From NCBI GenBank assembly GCA_903864835.1, contig CAIPHK010000011.1:83390-147389 (forward strand): a stretch of 64,000 bases of DNA, written 5' to 3'. Source of the stretch: an uncultured bacterium. Lineage in GTDB: Bacteria > Margulisbacteria > Marinamargulisbacteria > SXXA01. Below the pieces are notes generated by a model. That model had not been told where the DNA came from and did not search any database. It worked only from the letters and a program-made list of their open reading frames with translations. This document shows, one piece after another, positions 1 to 8,900 of this stretch (position 1 is the first letter of the stretch; the number at the start of each line of letters is the position of its first letter). The translations under genes and the position numbers were made by a program.

Positions 1-732
1 AATCACATCATCTGGAAAAATTTGGGGGAGCACCTCCAATTCAACCCCAGTATCCACCTGATTCACTTGAATTGAAGTCGTCCGATCTGAAATCACCGTC
101 GTCAAATACGGTACCCGATCCCCCACCCGAACCATAGCCTTTTGATTGTCATTGGCCGTAATCGTCGGCCTTGAGATCATCGTGGCATGCCCCGCACTGC
201 GTAACGCCCCAAGGAATCCCTCCATTTGGACATTAGGAACAAGGGCGAGCTGACTCAAATCGACGGTCCATGTTAGTCCGTGGGTCACATCCGCGAGCCA
301 TTTCTGGAGTCTCTCACTAAATTCCCCACTACTTTCGATGACTTGAACATCCACCTGAACCTGGCACGGTGCAATATCAACGGTATCCATTACGGAACGA
401 ATATTGGCCTTATCGCCTGCGGACGCCCAATACACCAGTTGTCGGTTGCGAACATCAACAGAGAATTTCGCCTCTGAAAACAGCTCGGCCAGCACTTGCT
501 TAAGATCCATTGGATGGATGTACCGTACCGCATAATGATTGAGTATCAAGGGCTCGGAAAGTTCAGGTCGGGACGCAATCGCCGCGGGAGCCCGACTCGG
601 GCCCGCCGGTCCGGCACCAATAATTTCACGAATTTGGGCCACATCAAATGGACCCCGATACACCGCATGGACGTCGCCGGACACCACCATGACGACCGCA
701 ATCCAGCAGCGCCATCTACTCCGCCAACACAT
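1..732 (-). CDS. secretin (GspD/PilQ family), C-terminal part missing
   Basis: This is the N-terminal 244 residues of an outer-membrane secretin, the gated channel of type II secretion or type IV pilus machines; the gene runs off the left edge. I translated it by hand. The ATG at 732-730 opens a signal peptide (basic RSRWR, hydrophobic WIAVVMVV, cleavage after VHA). The mature part has a small N-domain (DVAQIREIIG...) and a second domain containing HPMDLKQVLAEL. It then enters the secretin core: VQVDVQVIES, LRSAGHATMISRPTITA, then VRVGDRVPYLTT and GVELEVLPQI, the standard family signature. The start overlaps the upstream GspM-like gene by 17 bases, so it is translated in the same operon. GspD and PilQ cannot be told apart without the rest. 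The N-terminal domains look short for a full GspD. Confidence 0.88.
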   Translation of the reverse strand, partial: MCWRSRWRCWIAVVMVVSGDVHAVYRGPFDVAQIREIIGAGPAGPSRAPAAIASRPELSEPLILNHYAVRYIHPMDLKQVLAELFSEAKFSVDVRNRQLVYWASAGDKANIRSVMDTVDIAPCQVQVDVQVIESSGEFSERLQKWLADVTHGLTWTVDLSQLALVPNVQMEGFLGALRSAGHATMISRPTITANDNQKAMVRVGDRVPYLTTVISDRTTSIQVNQVDTGVELEVLPQIFPDDVI

Positions 733-1114
733 CCTCGATTCCTTTCTCCACTCTCAGTGTCATCACATACTCATCCCGAACAAGCACCAACAGAATCTCA
801 CTCAAGGGCATTTCTGGCGGGGCAGTGGACATCAGGCGTACCCACGAATCGGGATCTCTACCTCTGATCACCCAGCCATTGCGAGTCGCGGTGACGGCCC
901 CTGATCCCCCCAATTTCTCCGCCAATCGAGCCGTTTGATCTGACCCTCTGGGAAACCGTGGTGGAACACTCTGCAATTGCGCCTTGAGTGATTGATACTT
1001 TAGAACGGGGAGTCCGACGACGATACCTACCCCCAAGGTTCCAACGAGCAACGCCCACCCGACCCGACGAAACGCCAGCTCAACAGAAAAAGGATCAGTC
1101 CAACTTTGACGCAT
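716..1114 (-). CDS. GspM/PilO-like inner-membrane assembly protein
   Basis: A small bitopic protein of 132 residues from the ATG at 1114; an upstream GTG/ATG reading to 1153 would give 145. After a short cytoplasmic tail there is one membrane segment (VGWALLVGTLGVGIVVGLPVL), a coiled-coil-like stretch and a small periplasmic domain. That layout is typical of GspM or PilO, which link the inner-membrane platform to the pilus or secretin. I assign it from topology and from its position between a GspL/PilN-like gene and a secretin, not from a recognisable sequence motif. The 1114 start leaves a 20-base overlap with the upstream gene, in line with the dense packing here. No good ribosome binding site is seen for either start. 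Confidence 0.6.
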   Translation of the reverse strand: MRQSWTDPFSVELAFRRVGWALLVGTLGVGIVVGLPVLKYQSLKAQLQSVPPRFPRGSDQTARLAEKLGGSGAVTATRNGWVIRGRDPDSWVRLMSTAPPEMPLSEILLVLVRDEYVMTLRVEKGIEDVLAE

Positions 1115-1787
1115 GCACCGATACCCATTGATCAGAAATTGAAACCGCCTCAATCCAGGGAGAATCGTCTCGAATACGATTCAGTTCTTCGGTGGGAAAT
1201 ACCGCATTCGCGACACCATTGACCGTAGAAATCTGAAATTCCAACACGTGCCCATTATGCCCACGAACCCAATCTGTCCCCAGTTTGAGCCGTGCCACCA
1301 TCCCTAAATTTGCGTTCCTAATATGAAGACGATTGAGTTCCATTTGCTGAATCTTAAATGCCCGATTGGATACAGTATCCGCAAGCAATTCCGACATTTT
1401 TTGAATTTTCCACCCCATCAGCACCCCCAAGACCAGACCTACCCCGATCACTCGATCCCCCCATTTGATCCATTGGTGAAACGGTCGGGCCCCGCCGATC
1501 GTTACCTCGCCAATCGAAAGGCCCTGTGTCGTCAAGAAATCAATAAACGGCATATAAATCAGGGGATCGGGCTCCCACGACGGGATCGCCATCCCAAAAA
1601 CGGGCACCTTCTTGGATCGGCACAGTTCCGGATTCACCGAAATACTCACCCGATTTGACCCCACCAGATCACAAAACTGGCCCTGGACCTCACGATCTCG
1701 AAGCAATACCGCAAGTTCGAACCGAACAAACCCCTCGGAAACTACGACCTCCCGTTGCGACAACACAATATAAAAATAACGTAACAT
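1095..1787 (-). CDS. GspL/PilN-like inner-membrane assembly protein
   Basis: A 230-residue protein with about 110 cytoplasmic residues, one membrane segment near residues 115-135 (VIGVGLVLGVLMGW), a helical linker and a periplasmic ferredoxin-like domain. The last domain has the PilN/GspL pattern of a sum over residues followed by VSISDQWVSVHA. It would anchor the pilus or secretion platform in the inner membrane. It is the first gene of a minus-strand operon with the GspM-like gene and the secretin. The start at 1787 is supported by a strong promoter at 1794-1822 whose predicted transcription start falls on this very ATG, so the message would be leaderless. The N-terminal part is shorter than the actin-like domain of a full GspL, so a PilN-type protein lacking a fused PilM is the better guess. 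Confidence 0.6.
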   Translation of the reverse strand: MLRYFYIVLSQREVVVSEGFVRFELAVLLRDREVQGQFCDLVGSNRVSISVNPELCRSKKVPVFGMAIPSWEPDPLIYMPFIDFLTTQGLSIGEVTIGGARPFHQWIKWGDRVIGVGLVLGVLMGWKIQKMSELLADTVSNRAFKIQQMELNRLHIRNANLGMVARLKLGTDWVRGHNGHVLEFQISTVNGVANAVFPTEELNRIRDDSPWIEAVSISDQWVSVHASKLD

Positions 1788-1793
1788 ATATCA

Positions 1794-1822
1794 ATTTTAC
1801 ATACATAACATTTCATTATCAA
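1794..1822 (-). promoter_or_regulatory. sigma-70-type promoter for the secretin operon
   Basis: On the minus strand a TTGATA -35 box (1817-1822) and a TAAAAT -10 box (1794-1799) stand exactly 17 bases apart. Counting 7 bases from the end of the -10 box puts the transcription start at about 1787, which is the first base of the ATG of the GspL/PilN-like gene. The transcript would therefore have no 5' leader. Box sequences and spacing are seen directly; activity is inferred. Confidence 0.65.
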
Positions 1823-1857
1823 TATTTATTTACGCCAAGATATCAGGGTGAAACATA

Positions 1858-1885
1858 TTCCAACTAAGCCCGCTTGTGATATGAT
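1858..1885 (+). promoter_or_regulatory. extended -10 promoter for the FKBP gene
   Basis: TATGAT at 1880-1885 is preceded by TG plus one base, making an extended -10 element. The -35 region (TTCCAA, 1858-1863) is weak, as is common with extended -10 promoters. It lies about 40 bases upstream of the FKBP start and diverges from the promoter at 1794-1822. Confidence 0.5.
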
Positions 1886-1925
1886 CTCGTCCGTTATTTT
1901 TAAAATCCGGGTTCAAGGAGTTTCC

Positions 1926-2684
1926 ATGAAATATGCGTTGACGTTTACCGCCGCTGCACTGATTGCCGCAGCCCCCCTAATTGCTGCCGAAGGGAACTTA
2001 ACACCGGCATCTACCCCCCCGATTGCATCAGTAAGCACGACGGCTCCGGCCGCCACGTCGCAATTTAAATCAGATATCGAAAAACGGAGCTATGCGGTCG
2101 GAATGACCATTGCGGATTCATTTAAAACCCGCCCTGAGTTTGACGGACTTGCGATCGCGTCTGGATTTAGAGATGTAATTGCAGGCACCCCGCGACTCAC
2201 CGATCAAGAAAAACAGGAGATTGTTGTGGCATATCAAAATGAAGTCCAAGCCCGTCGCGAACAGGAATTAAAAACAGCTGCAGACAAAAATACAGATGCA
2301 GGAAAAGCGTTTTTAGAAGCAAACAAAAAACAACCAGGGATCACCACCACGGCCACTGGCCTTCAGTACAAGGTCGTGAGCACCGGCACTGGCAAAACCC
2401 GCAAGTCCCCCAAAGCATCGGATACCGTCACCGTTCATTATCAAGGAACGTTGATTGATGGGACCGAATTCGATAGTTCTTACAAGCGAAATCAACCAGC
2501 GACGTTTCCTTTAAACGGCGTCATCAAAGGCTGGACTGAGGGTCTTCAAAAAATGAAGACTGGCGACAAATATACGTTCTATATCCCCGCCGACCTGGCC
2601 TACGGTGATAGTGCAGCCGGCCTCATTGGTCCAAATTCAGTCCTGATATTCCAAGTTGAATTGATTAGTATTGGCGGCAAATAA
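1926..2684 (+). CDS. periplasmic FKBP-type peptidyl-prolyl isomerase (FkpA/Mip-like)
   Basis: A 252-residue secreted proline isomerase that assists folding of envelope proteins. I start it at the ATG at 1926, which has an AAGGAG box 5 bases upstream (1915-1920) and gives a clean signal peptide (MKYALTFTAAALIAA, cleavage near AAA/AEG). A start at 1848 would put unrelated residues ahead of the signal. After an N-terminal helical dimerisation-type domain (residues about 50-140), the FKBP domain occupies the last 110 residues. It has the VHYQGTLIDGTEFDSSY and GVIKGWTEGLQKM motifs and the closing VELISI strand. Active-site aromatic and aspartate positions (Y, F, D, W) are all present. It is a single-gene unit with its own promoter and terminator. 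Confidence 0.93.
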   Translation: MKYALTFTAAALIAAAPLIAAEGNLTPASTPPIASVSTTAPAATSQFKSDIEKRSYAVGMTIADSFKTRPEFDGLAIASGFRDVIAGTPRLTDQEKQEIVVAYQNEVQARREQELKTAADKNTDAGKAFLEANKKQPGITTTATGLQYKVVSTGTGKTRKSPKASDTVTVHYQGTLIDGTEFDSSYKRNQPATFPLNGVIKGWTEGLQKMKTGDKYTFYIPADLAYGDSAAGLIGPNSVLIFQVELISIGGK

Positions 2685-2711
2685 AGCCCAAATTTAGGTC
2701 GTTATATTTAC

Positions 2712-2743
2712 AAACCCCTCCGGTGACCCCTGGGGGGTTTTTT
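2712..2743 (+). terminator. Rho-independent terminator after the FKBP gene
   Basis: An AAACCCC arm and a GGGGGGTTT arm fold into a GC-rich stem with a short loop and run directly into six T residues (2738-2743). It lies 27 bases after the FKBP stop and only 21 bases before the next gene's ATG, so the next operon needs its own promoter or some readthrough. Confidence 0.8.
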
Positions 2744-2764
2744 GTTGGAGGCAAGATCATTCGA

Positions 2765-3841
2765 ATGACAAAATTACACCGGATTCTACTCGCCTTGGCC
2801 GCTACGGGACTCTCCGCTTGCGCGTCCCTCACCCCATCACGCACCTCCAGCTTGGACACTGTCCTTACGATCGGCATTGGGGGCGGCAGCTCAACGCAGG
2901 TGGTTCCCCTATCTGGCGTTTCCGGCGCAGGACAATTTCGACACGCACGCTGGTCCCCTTCGGGAACACAGATCCTGTCATATTCAGTGACCGACGGGGA
3001 TATTTACCTCTGCACATCCACCGGAAATACCCGTTCGAACCTCACGAACACATCGACACTCACCGAAACGAATCCTGAATGGTCCCCGTCCGGCGAATTA
3101 ATTGCGTATATTGGAACCACCGCATCAGGATTTGGCTCACTCTACGTCATGACCAAAACCGGCAGTTCACAAACCCCGTTACTCAGCGGCATTAGTCGGA
3201 TGGGGTGGAACTCCGACTCCACGCTTCTTTGGGCGATCGGGTCCAATCAACAACTGTATCTGGTGACCCCATCTGGATCGGCAACCGCTTTAGGCTCAAA
3301 CTACCTGGTGGATTCAGGAACAACCCCACAATGGGCAGGATCTACTACGATCCGATTTGTATCCGGAGGCATTACGTATCTGGGATCGAGCCGCGGCGGC
3401 GTCGTTGGGATTCGGAATACAAGCAATTCCAATTGGGGAGTTGCGTCCGCGCAAGCCTTTATTGATCTTGATTCCAATGACTCGACTGGATACTGGGTAT
3501 CCACCACCGGCAACATTGTCAGCCTGGGTCGAGCCGATCTCGCGGTACTATCCCCCAGCGGCAACCGGATTGCGTTAGCACTCCGAGGAACGGTGTATAC
3601 CACCACCCTCTCGACGCTGGCACGCACCGTGGCCCTGGATACCGGCGGTTACCGCATTCAGTCGATCACGTGGACCCCCGACAATGAGACCTTGATCATA
3701 TCGAGTACGGGCGGCCTGGTTGCGGCGCGGTATGACGGGAGCAGTGTCGTATCGCTATCCGGAATCGGCGCTGGCGATTTTGACCTATCCCCAAATGGTC
3801 AATCCGTTGTCTATATTGGGGTACGGGAGGAAACATTATGA
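2765..3841 (+). CDS. lipoprotein with TolB-like beta-propeller repeats
   Basis: A 358-residue lipoprotein. The ATG at 2765 gives a short lipoprotein signal with lipobox LSAC (Cys19). The mature protein is built from WD40-like PD40 repeats, seen as ARWSPSGTQIL, PEWSPSGELIAYIG, VLSPSGNRIALAL, ITWTPDNETLII and DLSPNGQSVVYIG. That is the pattern of the TolB C-terminal propeller, which binds partner proteins in the periplasm. It lacks the N-terminal TolB domain, so it is not TolB itself. It is the first gene of an envelope operon reaching to 12672 and overlaps the next, related lipoprotein by 4 bases (ATGA). A GGAGG box lies 13 bases upstream, which is rather far. Ligand and role are unknown. Confidence 0.8.
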   Translation: MTKLHRILLALAATGLSACASLTPSRTSSLDTVLTIGIGGGSSTQVVPLSGVSGAGQFRHARWSPSGTQILSYSVTDGDIYLCTSTGNTRSNLTNTSTLTETNPEWSPSGELIAYIGTTASGFGSLYVMTKTGSSQTPLLSGISRMGWNSDSTLLWAIGSNQQLYLVTPSGSATALGSNYLVDSGTTPQWAGSTTIRFVSGGITYLGSSRGGVVGIRNTSNSNWGVASAQAFIDLDSNDSTGYWVSTTGNIVSLGRADLAVLSPSGNRIALALRGTVYTTTLSTLARTVALDTGGYRIQSITWTPDNETLIISSTGGLVAARYDGSSVVSLSGIGAGDFDLSPNGQSVVYIGVREETL

Positions 3842-4788
3842 GGGTCATTTCATTCGGAATGATAGTCGGGCTGGTCGCGCTCGGCGTCATGATGACATCG
3901 TGTGGCCAAGCCACCTCGTCATCAACAAGCCAGGCCCAATATCGAAACATATGGGTTATCAATGTTGATGGAACTGGCGAATCAGAATTGGTCAAATCAT
4001 CCCTGGATTTGTCAGCCCCGCAGTTTTCACCTGATGGCACCCAAATTACTCTTGATACGTCCAATACGTTGTCTGTGATCGAACGACGATCCGACATTTA
4101 TATTGCATCGGTCAACGCCGACACCGCCAGGGCGATTGCCAGCAGCAATTGGGATGAATCTGGCGCGCGATGGTCTCCAGACGGGAGCCAAATTGCATTC
4201 GAATCGGATGGGCGCATTGTGGTTCTGACGGTGGCCACTGGCGCTACCGTTAACATTGCCACGGGACACCGACCGGCATGGTCCCCGGACGGACTAACTC
4301 TTGCGTACGAATATGACGGCGTTCGGGTTGTCAGCGCCAATGGATCTGGCGATACGAATTTGGGTGCCAATGGAAGCCATCCCGCATGGTTTTCGTCGGG
4401 CGCGGCGATCGCCTACGACCTGTCCTCGGGAAGTTCATCGTCCATCATCGTGGTCACGTTCCCCGGCGGGGTAAAAACAACATTGGCGACGGGACGCAAT
4501 CCCGCGGTCGCTCCCGGGGGGACACTGGTTGCTTACGAACGAGATGGGGATCTATTTGCCGCATCTACAACGCGCAATGAATCCGTCGTTGCAATTGCCG
4601 CCAAACAGGCCGTGTTTTCTCCTAACGGTGCAAAACTGGCGTATGTGTATACCGGAACAGGCACTGACCAAATCGCGGTACTATCGTTATCCGCCACCGC
4701 AAATAGTACGATTTTATGTACAGGGAGCCGCCCCAGCTGGTCTCCCGACAACCTCAAATTGGTATTTGAAAAGGTTGTCCTGCGCTAA
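3838..4788 (+). CDS. second TolB-like propeller lipoprotein
   Basis: A 316-residue lipoprotein (lipobox MTSC, Cys22) that is a divergent paralogue of the gene before it. PD40 propeller repeats are clear: PQFSPDGTQITL, ARWSPDGSQIAFES, PAWSPDGLTLAYEY, AVFSPNGAKLAYVY and PSWSPDNLKLVFE. The spacing suggests five to six blades. It overlaps the previous gene by 4 bases, and its stop abuts the next start, so the pair is co-translated with the downstream glycosyltransferase and TamB. The duplication suggests two propellers acting together, for example as a periplasmic scaffold for the Tam system. That link is inference from position only. Confidence 0.8.
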   Translation: MRVISFGMIVGLVALGVMMTSCGQATSSSTSQAQYRNIWVINVDGTGESELVKSSLDLSAPQFSPDGTQITLDTSNTLSVIERRSDIYIASVNADTARAIASSNWDESGARWSPDGSQIAFESDGRIVVLTVATGATVNIATGHRPAWSPDGLTLAYEYDGVRVVSANGSGDTNLGANGSHPAWFSSGAAIAYDLSSGSSSSIIVVTFPGGVKTTLATGRNPAVAPGGTLVAYERDGDLFAASTTRNESVVAIAAKQAVFSPNGAKLAYVYTGTGTDQIAVLSLSATANSTILCTGSRPSWSPDNLKLVFEKVVLR

Positions 4789-5931
4789 ATGATTGAGGGA
4801 TCGGGGGCCGAAGGTATAACTCGGCACCCTCGCAGAATTATGATCGTCTCCAACGGCTACGGGGAGGATCTTATCGGCGCCAAACTGGGGGGTGCGTTTA
4901 AGACGATTGCGCCTGACATTACAATTGCCCCACTCCCCTTGATCGGAACAGGCGCTGCATATCAGGCCAGTCACTTTATTCCTGAAATGACCTCCCCGAT
5001 CCCTCGCAGTGGCGGATTTATCCGAACTCCCCGTGACGTTATTGGCGACCTTCAAGGGGGCATCCTCTCTACATTGTGGAAACAACGTCGGGAAATTCAA
5101 GCGCATTCGAACGCTGCGGATGCAATTATTGCCGTCGGAGATGTATTTTGCTTGATGTGGGCCACCTCCGGCATGCATCGCCCTACGGTCTTTTTACCCA
5201 CCGCCAAAAGTGATTTGTTTATGCCCCATTCGGCGCTTGAATACTTTTTAATCCGACGTCGGGCCGATTGGATATTTACACGGGACACGGTTACTGCTGA
5301 TGCGTTTGGTCAGCAGGGAATCGATGCCCAATTCTTGGGAAATCCAATGATGGACGGACTACTTGATTCAACCCCGTTGAACCGACCGCCATCCTCGGTG
5401 ACATTGGCATTGCTACCAGGATCTCGAACGGAATGTTATGGCAACCTGGACCGCATATTGCAGGTGCTGCCGCTGATCCCCTCCGCCCTCCCGATTTGGG
5501 GATGGATATGCCAGTCCCCTCAGGTGGATCATCGCGAGCTTTCGCGGGTGTTAACCGCCCACGGATATATCAATTCCAATGGCCATTGGACACATCCCAA
5601 TGGTACACTCACCCTTGAGTTGACCCTTCGTTTTTCGTCTGCGGTGCAGGCGTCAGATTGTGTCATCGGCCTGGCCGGAACCGCCAACGAACAAGCAGCC
5701 TGGCTCGGAAAACCAGTTATCGCATTTCCGGGAACCGGTCCTCAAAGTCGGCCCCTACGATTTATTGAACAGCAGCAATTAATCGGGCCGCGCCTTCATT
5801 ATATTCAGTCATCCACGCCGAAGGATATTGCAACCGCAGTGATTCACGCGCTCTCCTTGCCCCCATTATCCCCCCCCGCTCCTCAAAACGCAGCGCACGC
5901 TATCGCGGGGCATGTTCTGCCTTTAATCTGA
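4789..5931 (+). CDS. lipid-A-disaccharide-synthase-related glycosyltransferase
   Basis: A 380-residue GT-B glycosyltransferase distantly related to LpxB. The N-terminus shows IMIVSNGYGEDLIGAKL, followed by a GTGAAYQ loop, the signature of the family known as lipid-A-disaccharide synthase related (TIGR03492). I know that family mainly from cyanobacteria; its acceptor is not established. The C-terminal half has the nucleotide-sugar fold with LALLPGSRTECYGNL, and GLAGTANEQAAWLGKPVIAFPGTGPQ, which corresponds to the LpxB donor-site loop. The start directly follows the previous stop; a later Met (MIVSNGYG, residue 18) is a possible alternative. Its last base is shared with the TamB start (TGATG). 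The operon suggests a role in an outer-membrane glycolipid. Confidence 0.8.
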   Translation: MIEGSGAEGITRHPRRIMIVSNGYGEDLIGAKLGGAFKTIAPDITIAPLPLIGTGAAYQASHFIPEMTSPIPRSGGFIRTPRDVIGDLQGGILSTLWKQRREIQAHSNAADAIIAVGDVFCLMWATSGMHRPTVFLPTAKSDLFMPHSALEYFLIRRRADWIFTRDTVTADAFGQQGIDAQFLGNPMMDGLLDSTPLNRPPSSVTLALLPGSRTECYGNLDRILQVLPLIPSALPIWGWICQSPQVDHRELSRVLTAHGYINSNGHWTHPNGTLTLELTLRFSSAVQASDCVIGLAGTANEQAAWLGKPVIAFPGTGPQSRPLRFIEQQQLIGPRLHYIQSSTPKDIATAVIHALSLPPLSPPAPQNAAHAIAGHVLPLI

Positions 5932-8900
5932 TGATACGGGATCTATTGCGGCTCAATCGCCGCATTCGGTTCGTTGCCACAGTTACAGCGATGATTACCA
6001 TCGGCCTGGGTATTTTTGTGGTTGTAAAAACCGCACCCTACGGCATCGCTAAACTCATTGTTGAACACGAACTATCCAAAATTTTCAAACAAGAAATTGT
6101 CATCGACGAAATGTCTGGAAATATTTTTTCGGTGGCCCGGTTTAAAGGAATTCACTTTAAAAACAACCCCCAATTTGGCCAACCTGGCGCCGTCTTGGAT
6201 ATTGAAGAAGCGACCGCCCATTACAGCTTGATCAACGTATTCGCCCATAGAGGTGATTTTGCCGCGGGAACACATACCCTACGCCTTAACGGCATGATCA
6301 TCCACTCTCACAAGAACCGCTTGGATCTGTGGAATGTCTTGATGATTCTCCCCCCCCCAGATCCCCGCCTAAAACCACAACCCCTCACATTCCATGGCCG
6401 AATCTATATCGACGAATCGACCATCCGAATTAAAGACGATCGCGGCTGGGGGGAGACGCCTGCTGCCCATCCGTTCCGTGACGATATCAACGAGGTGACC
6501 GGAATTGCCGATTTTAAGGATATTAAAAATGCACGTATTGCATTGTCAGGGACATTGGGAATCCCTCGATCTCCATTTCGGATCGTCGGGAACCTCAATA
6601 CTACAAACGGCCAATGGGCGTTTAAAATCCAATCAGAAAACATACCGCTCGTTAAATGGGGGCCTTACGTCCTTCCCCAAACCGGCGTGTCGTTGTCGGG
6701 CGGATCCGCCGACATTGATGTGTTTGTCAGAAGTAAATTAAATCCTCCAAAAACCGAATTTCCATTGTGGTACAACGTGGACGCCACGCTCCATCGTGCC
6801 CGATTTCGGCTGGCGTCATTTCCAATCCCGGCGACCGAAATTAAAGGCAACATTCAGCTCTATAACACCCGTTTTAAAGAGGCGATGCCTCTAAACAAAA
6901 TAGGCCATCGCCAAAATACTATGGTTGAGCTGAACATCCACTCTGCCGCAATTGGGAAATCACCCTTTTCGGCGGTCGGCGCCATTGCGCTAGATTCCCA
7001 CACAATGGCGTTACATCTCAAATCATCCGCGCTCGATTTCAAGTCAATCAAACTATTGTTTCCAAGCCTTAAAACTTGGAAAATGGAGGGTACGGGCAGT
7101 GCGTCATTAAACGTGACCGGCCTGATGTCGTCGCCCAATGTTGCAGGCCACTATACGATTGCCACAGCCAAAGCATACGGCTTTCCTGTCGAAGAGTTGG
7201 GTCTGGCCATCGGCTACCGAAACCGAAAACTGACCCTCCAGTCCTTTTCTGGACGTGTCCATGACGGCCCCCTCGCATTGAGCGCATCGGTGAACTTCCA
7301 GACAGACGTTCCTCATGTGGCGGCGGTGGTGGCCTCGACGGAAATGGATATGGGCCGAATTGGACCAAAAAATGGGATCAAAGGCCGATTGTCCACTCGG
7401 ATCTCGGTGGACGGTCCCACCCAGCGGATGTCACTGGATATCCGAGCGGTGTCGTCAGCAGGCGTCACTTGGATGAATCAAATCATTCGATCTGTCATGA
7501 TAAACGGACGGATCCTCAACAGCAACGACGTCGTGGTCGACCGTGCCGACTTTTGGATCAACGACAGCACCACCCCCATTCACAGCTACGGACTAATCCG
7601 AAATTGGCGGACGGCCGACTTTGCATTCGAGGCCCAAAGTGTGGTTTTTCGGGATATTCAGGAGGGCCGTACGGGCGTCGGTAACGCGACCATTTCCGGG
7701 CGTATTGGCGCACTCCTTACTCCCAAATTTTGGGAGGCCCCCCGCAGCACCCTCGTGATCACCGCGAACGGAACCTTGTCCCATTTCCACATCCATAATC
7801 AGCCATTGGATCTTGCCGAGTTCGATATTACGCTTCGGCCGACCACGTTGACCGTCCGCCATTTGAGCACTCAATTTGGATCTGAATCATTGACTGCCGA
7901 AGGGGAGTTTGTCGACGGAGTGCCGCACCACCTATTGTTAAAGGTCGACGGTTTTACAATCCGCGATACCAGCTTCTTGCAACCGTATATCCCCGCGTCA
8001 TTCAAACCATTTTCCGGAACATTTACGGGCTCCGCCATTATTGATGCGCTTCCGCACTTGCGTCAAAGCACAGCTTCCGCAATACTATCGTTGTCTGCGT
8101 CGGGGAACGTCCAAATTGCCAATAGTATTATTCGGGGCCAAGCATTCGACAAGATCATGTTCGTCGGGGGTTGGGACGGCAATCAGTTGGCTATCTCCCG
8201 TGCGTTGTTCCAAAAAAACCGCTCCATCATTTCTGTATCCGGTAAGGTTAACGCCCAACGATCAATGGCGTTGTTCATCGATACGGGAACCACTATTTAT
8301 CTCCATGATTTCCAGACGATTCTCCAACCCGTAATGGGCGGCGTCGACGGCGGAGGGCAGGTGTCGGGATCGATATCTGGAACGTTTGACCATCCCAACA
8401 TTGTCTTGAATTTGGACTTTTATAAGATGGAATTTGGGGGAATTCAATTCCGATCAATCCATGGAATATTTGGCTTAGACGACCGCAAATTAATCGCCAA
8501 AAATCTTATTATTCGCCCCAAGGAAGGGCAATTTGATATCTCTGGATATTTTAACCTCGCCACATTCTTGTCCAAAGATCCCATCCCCTTAGACTACGAT
8601 CTTCAGTTGGGAGTCTCCCCCATGGGGTTAGACGTTTTTTCGGAGTTGGTCGAATCCATCCGTCGCGAATGGCTCGCCCGCTTCACGTCCGACACGGTCG
8701 CATCCGAAGCCGTTGTTCGCAATTCCAATGTAACCGTTCGCCCCAAAGCAAATCCATTTATTGTATCGGATACCGGGTTCTCTGTCCCCGTCCCGTTGCT
8801 CTATTCGCCCGCTTCCGAGGACCATTCCTTAGGCGTATTAAATCGGGTCAAAGTGCTCCAAAAATATTCCCAATATACGGGGGACATTGGATTGTCATCG

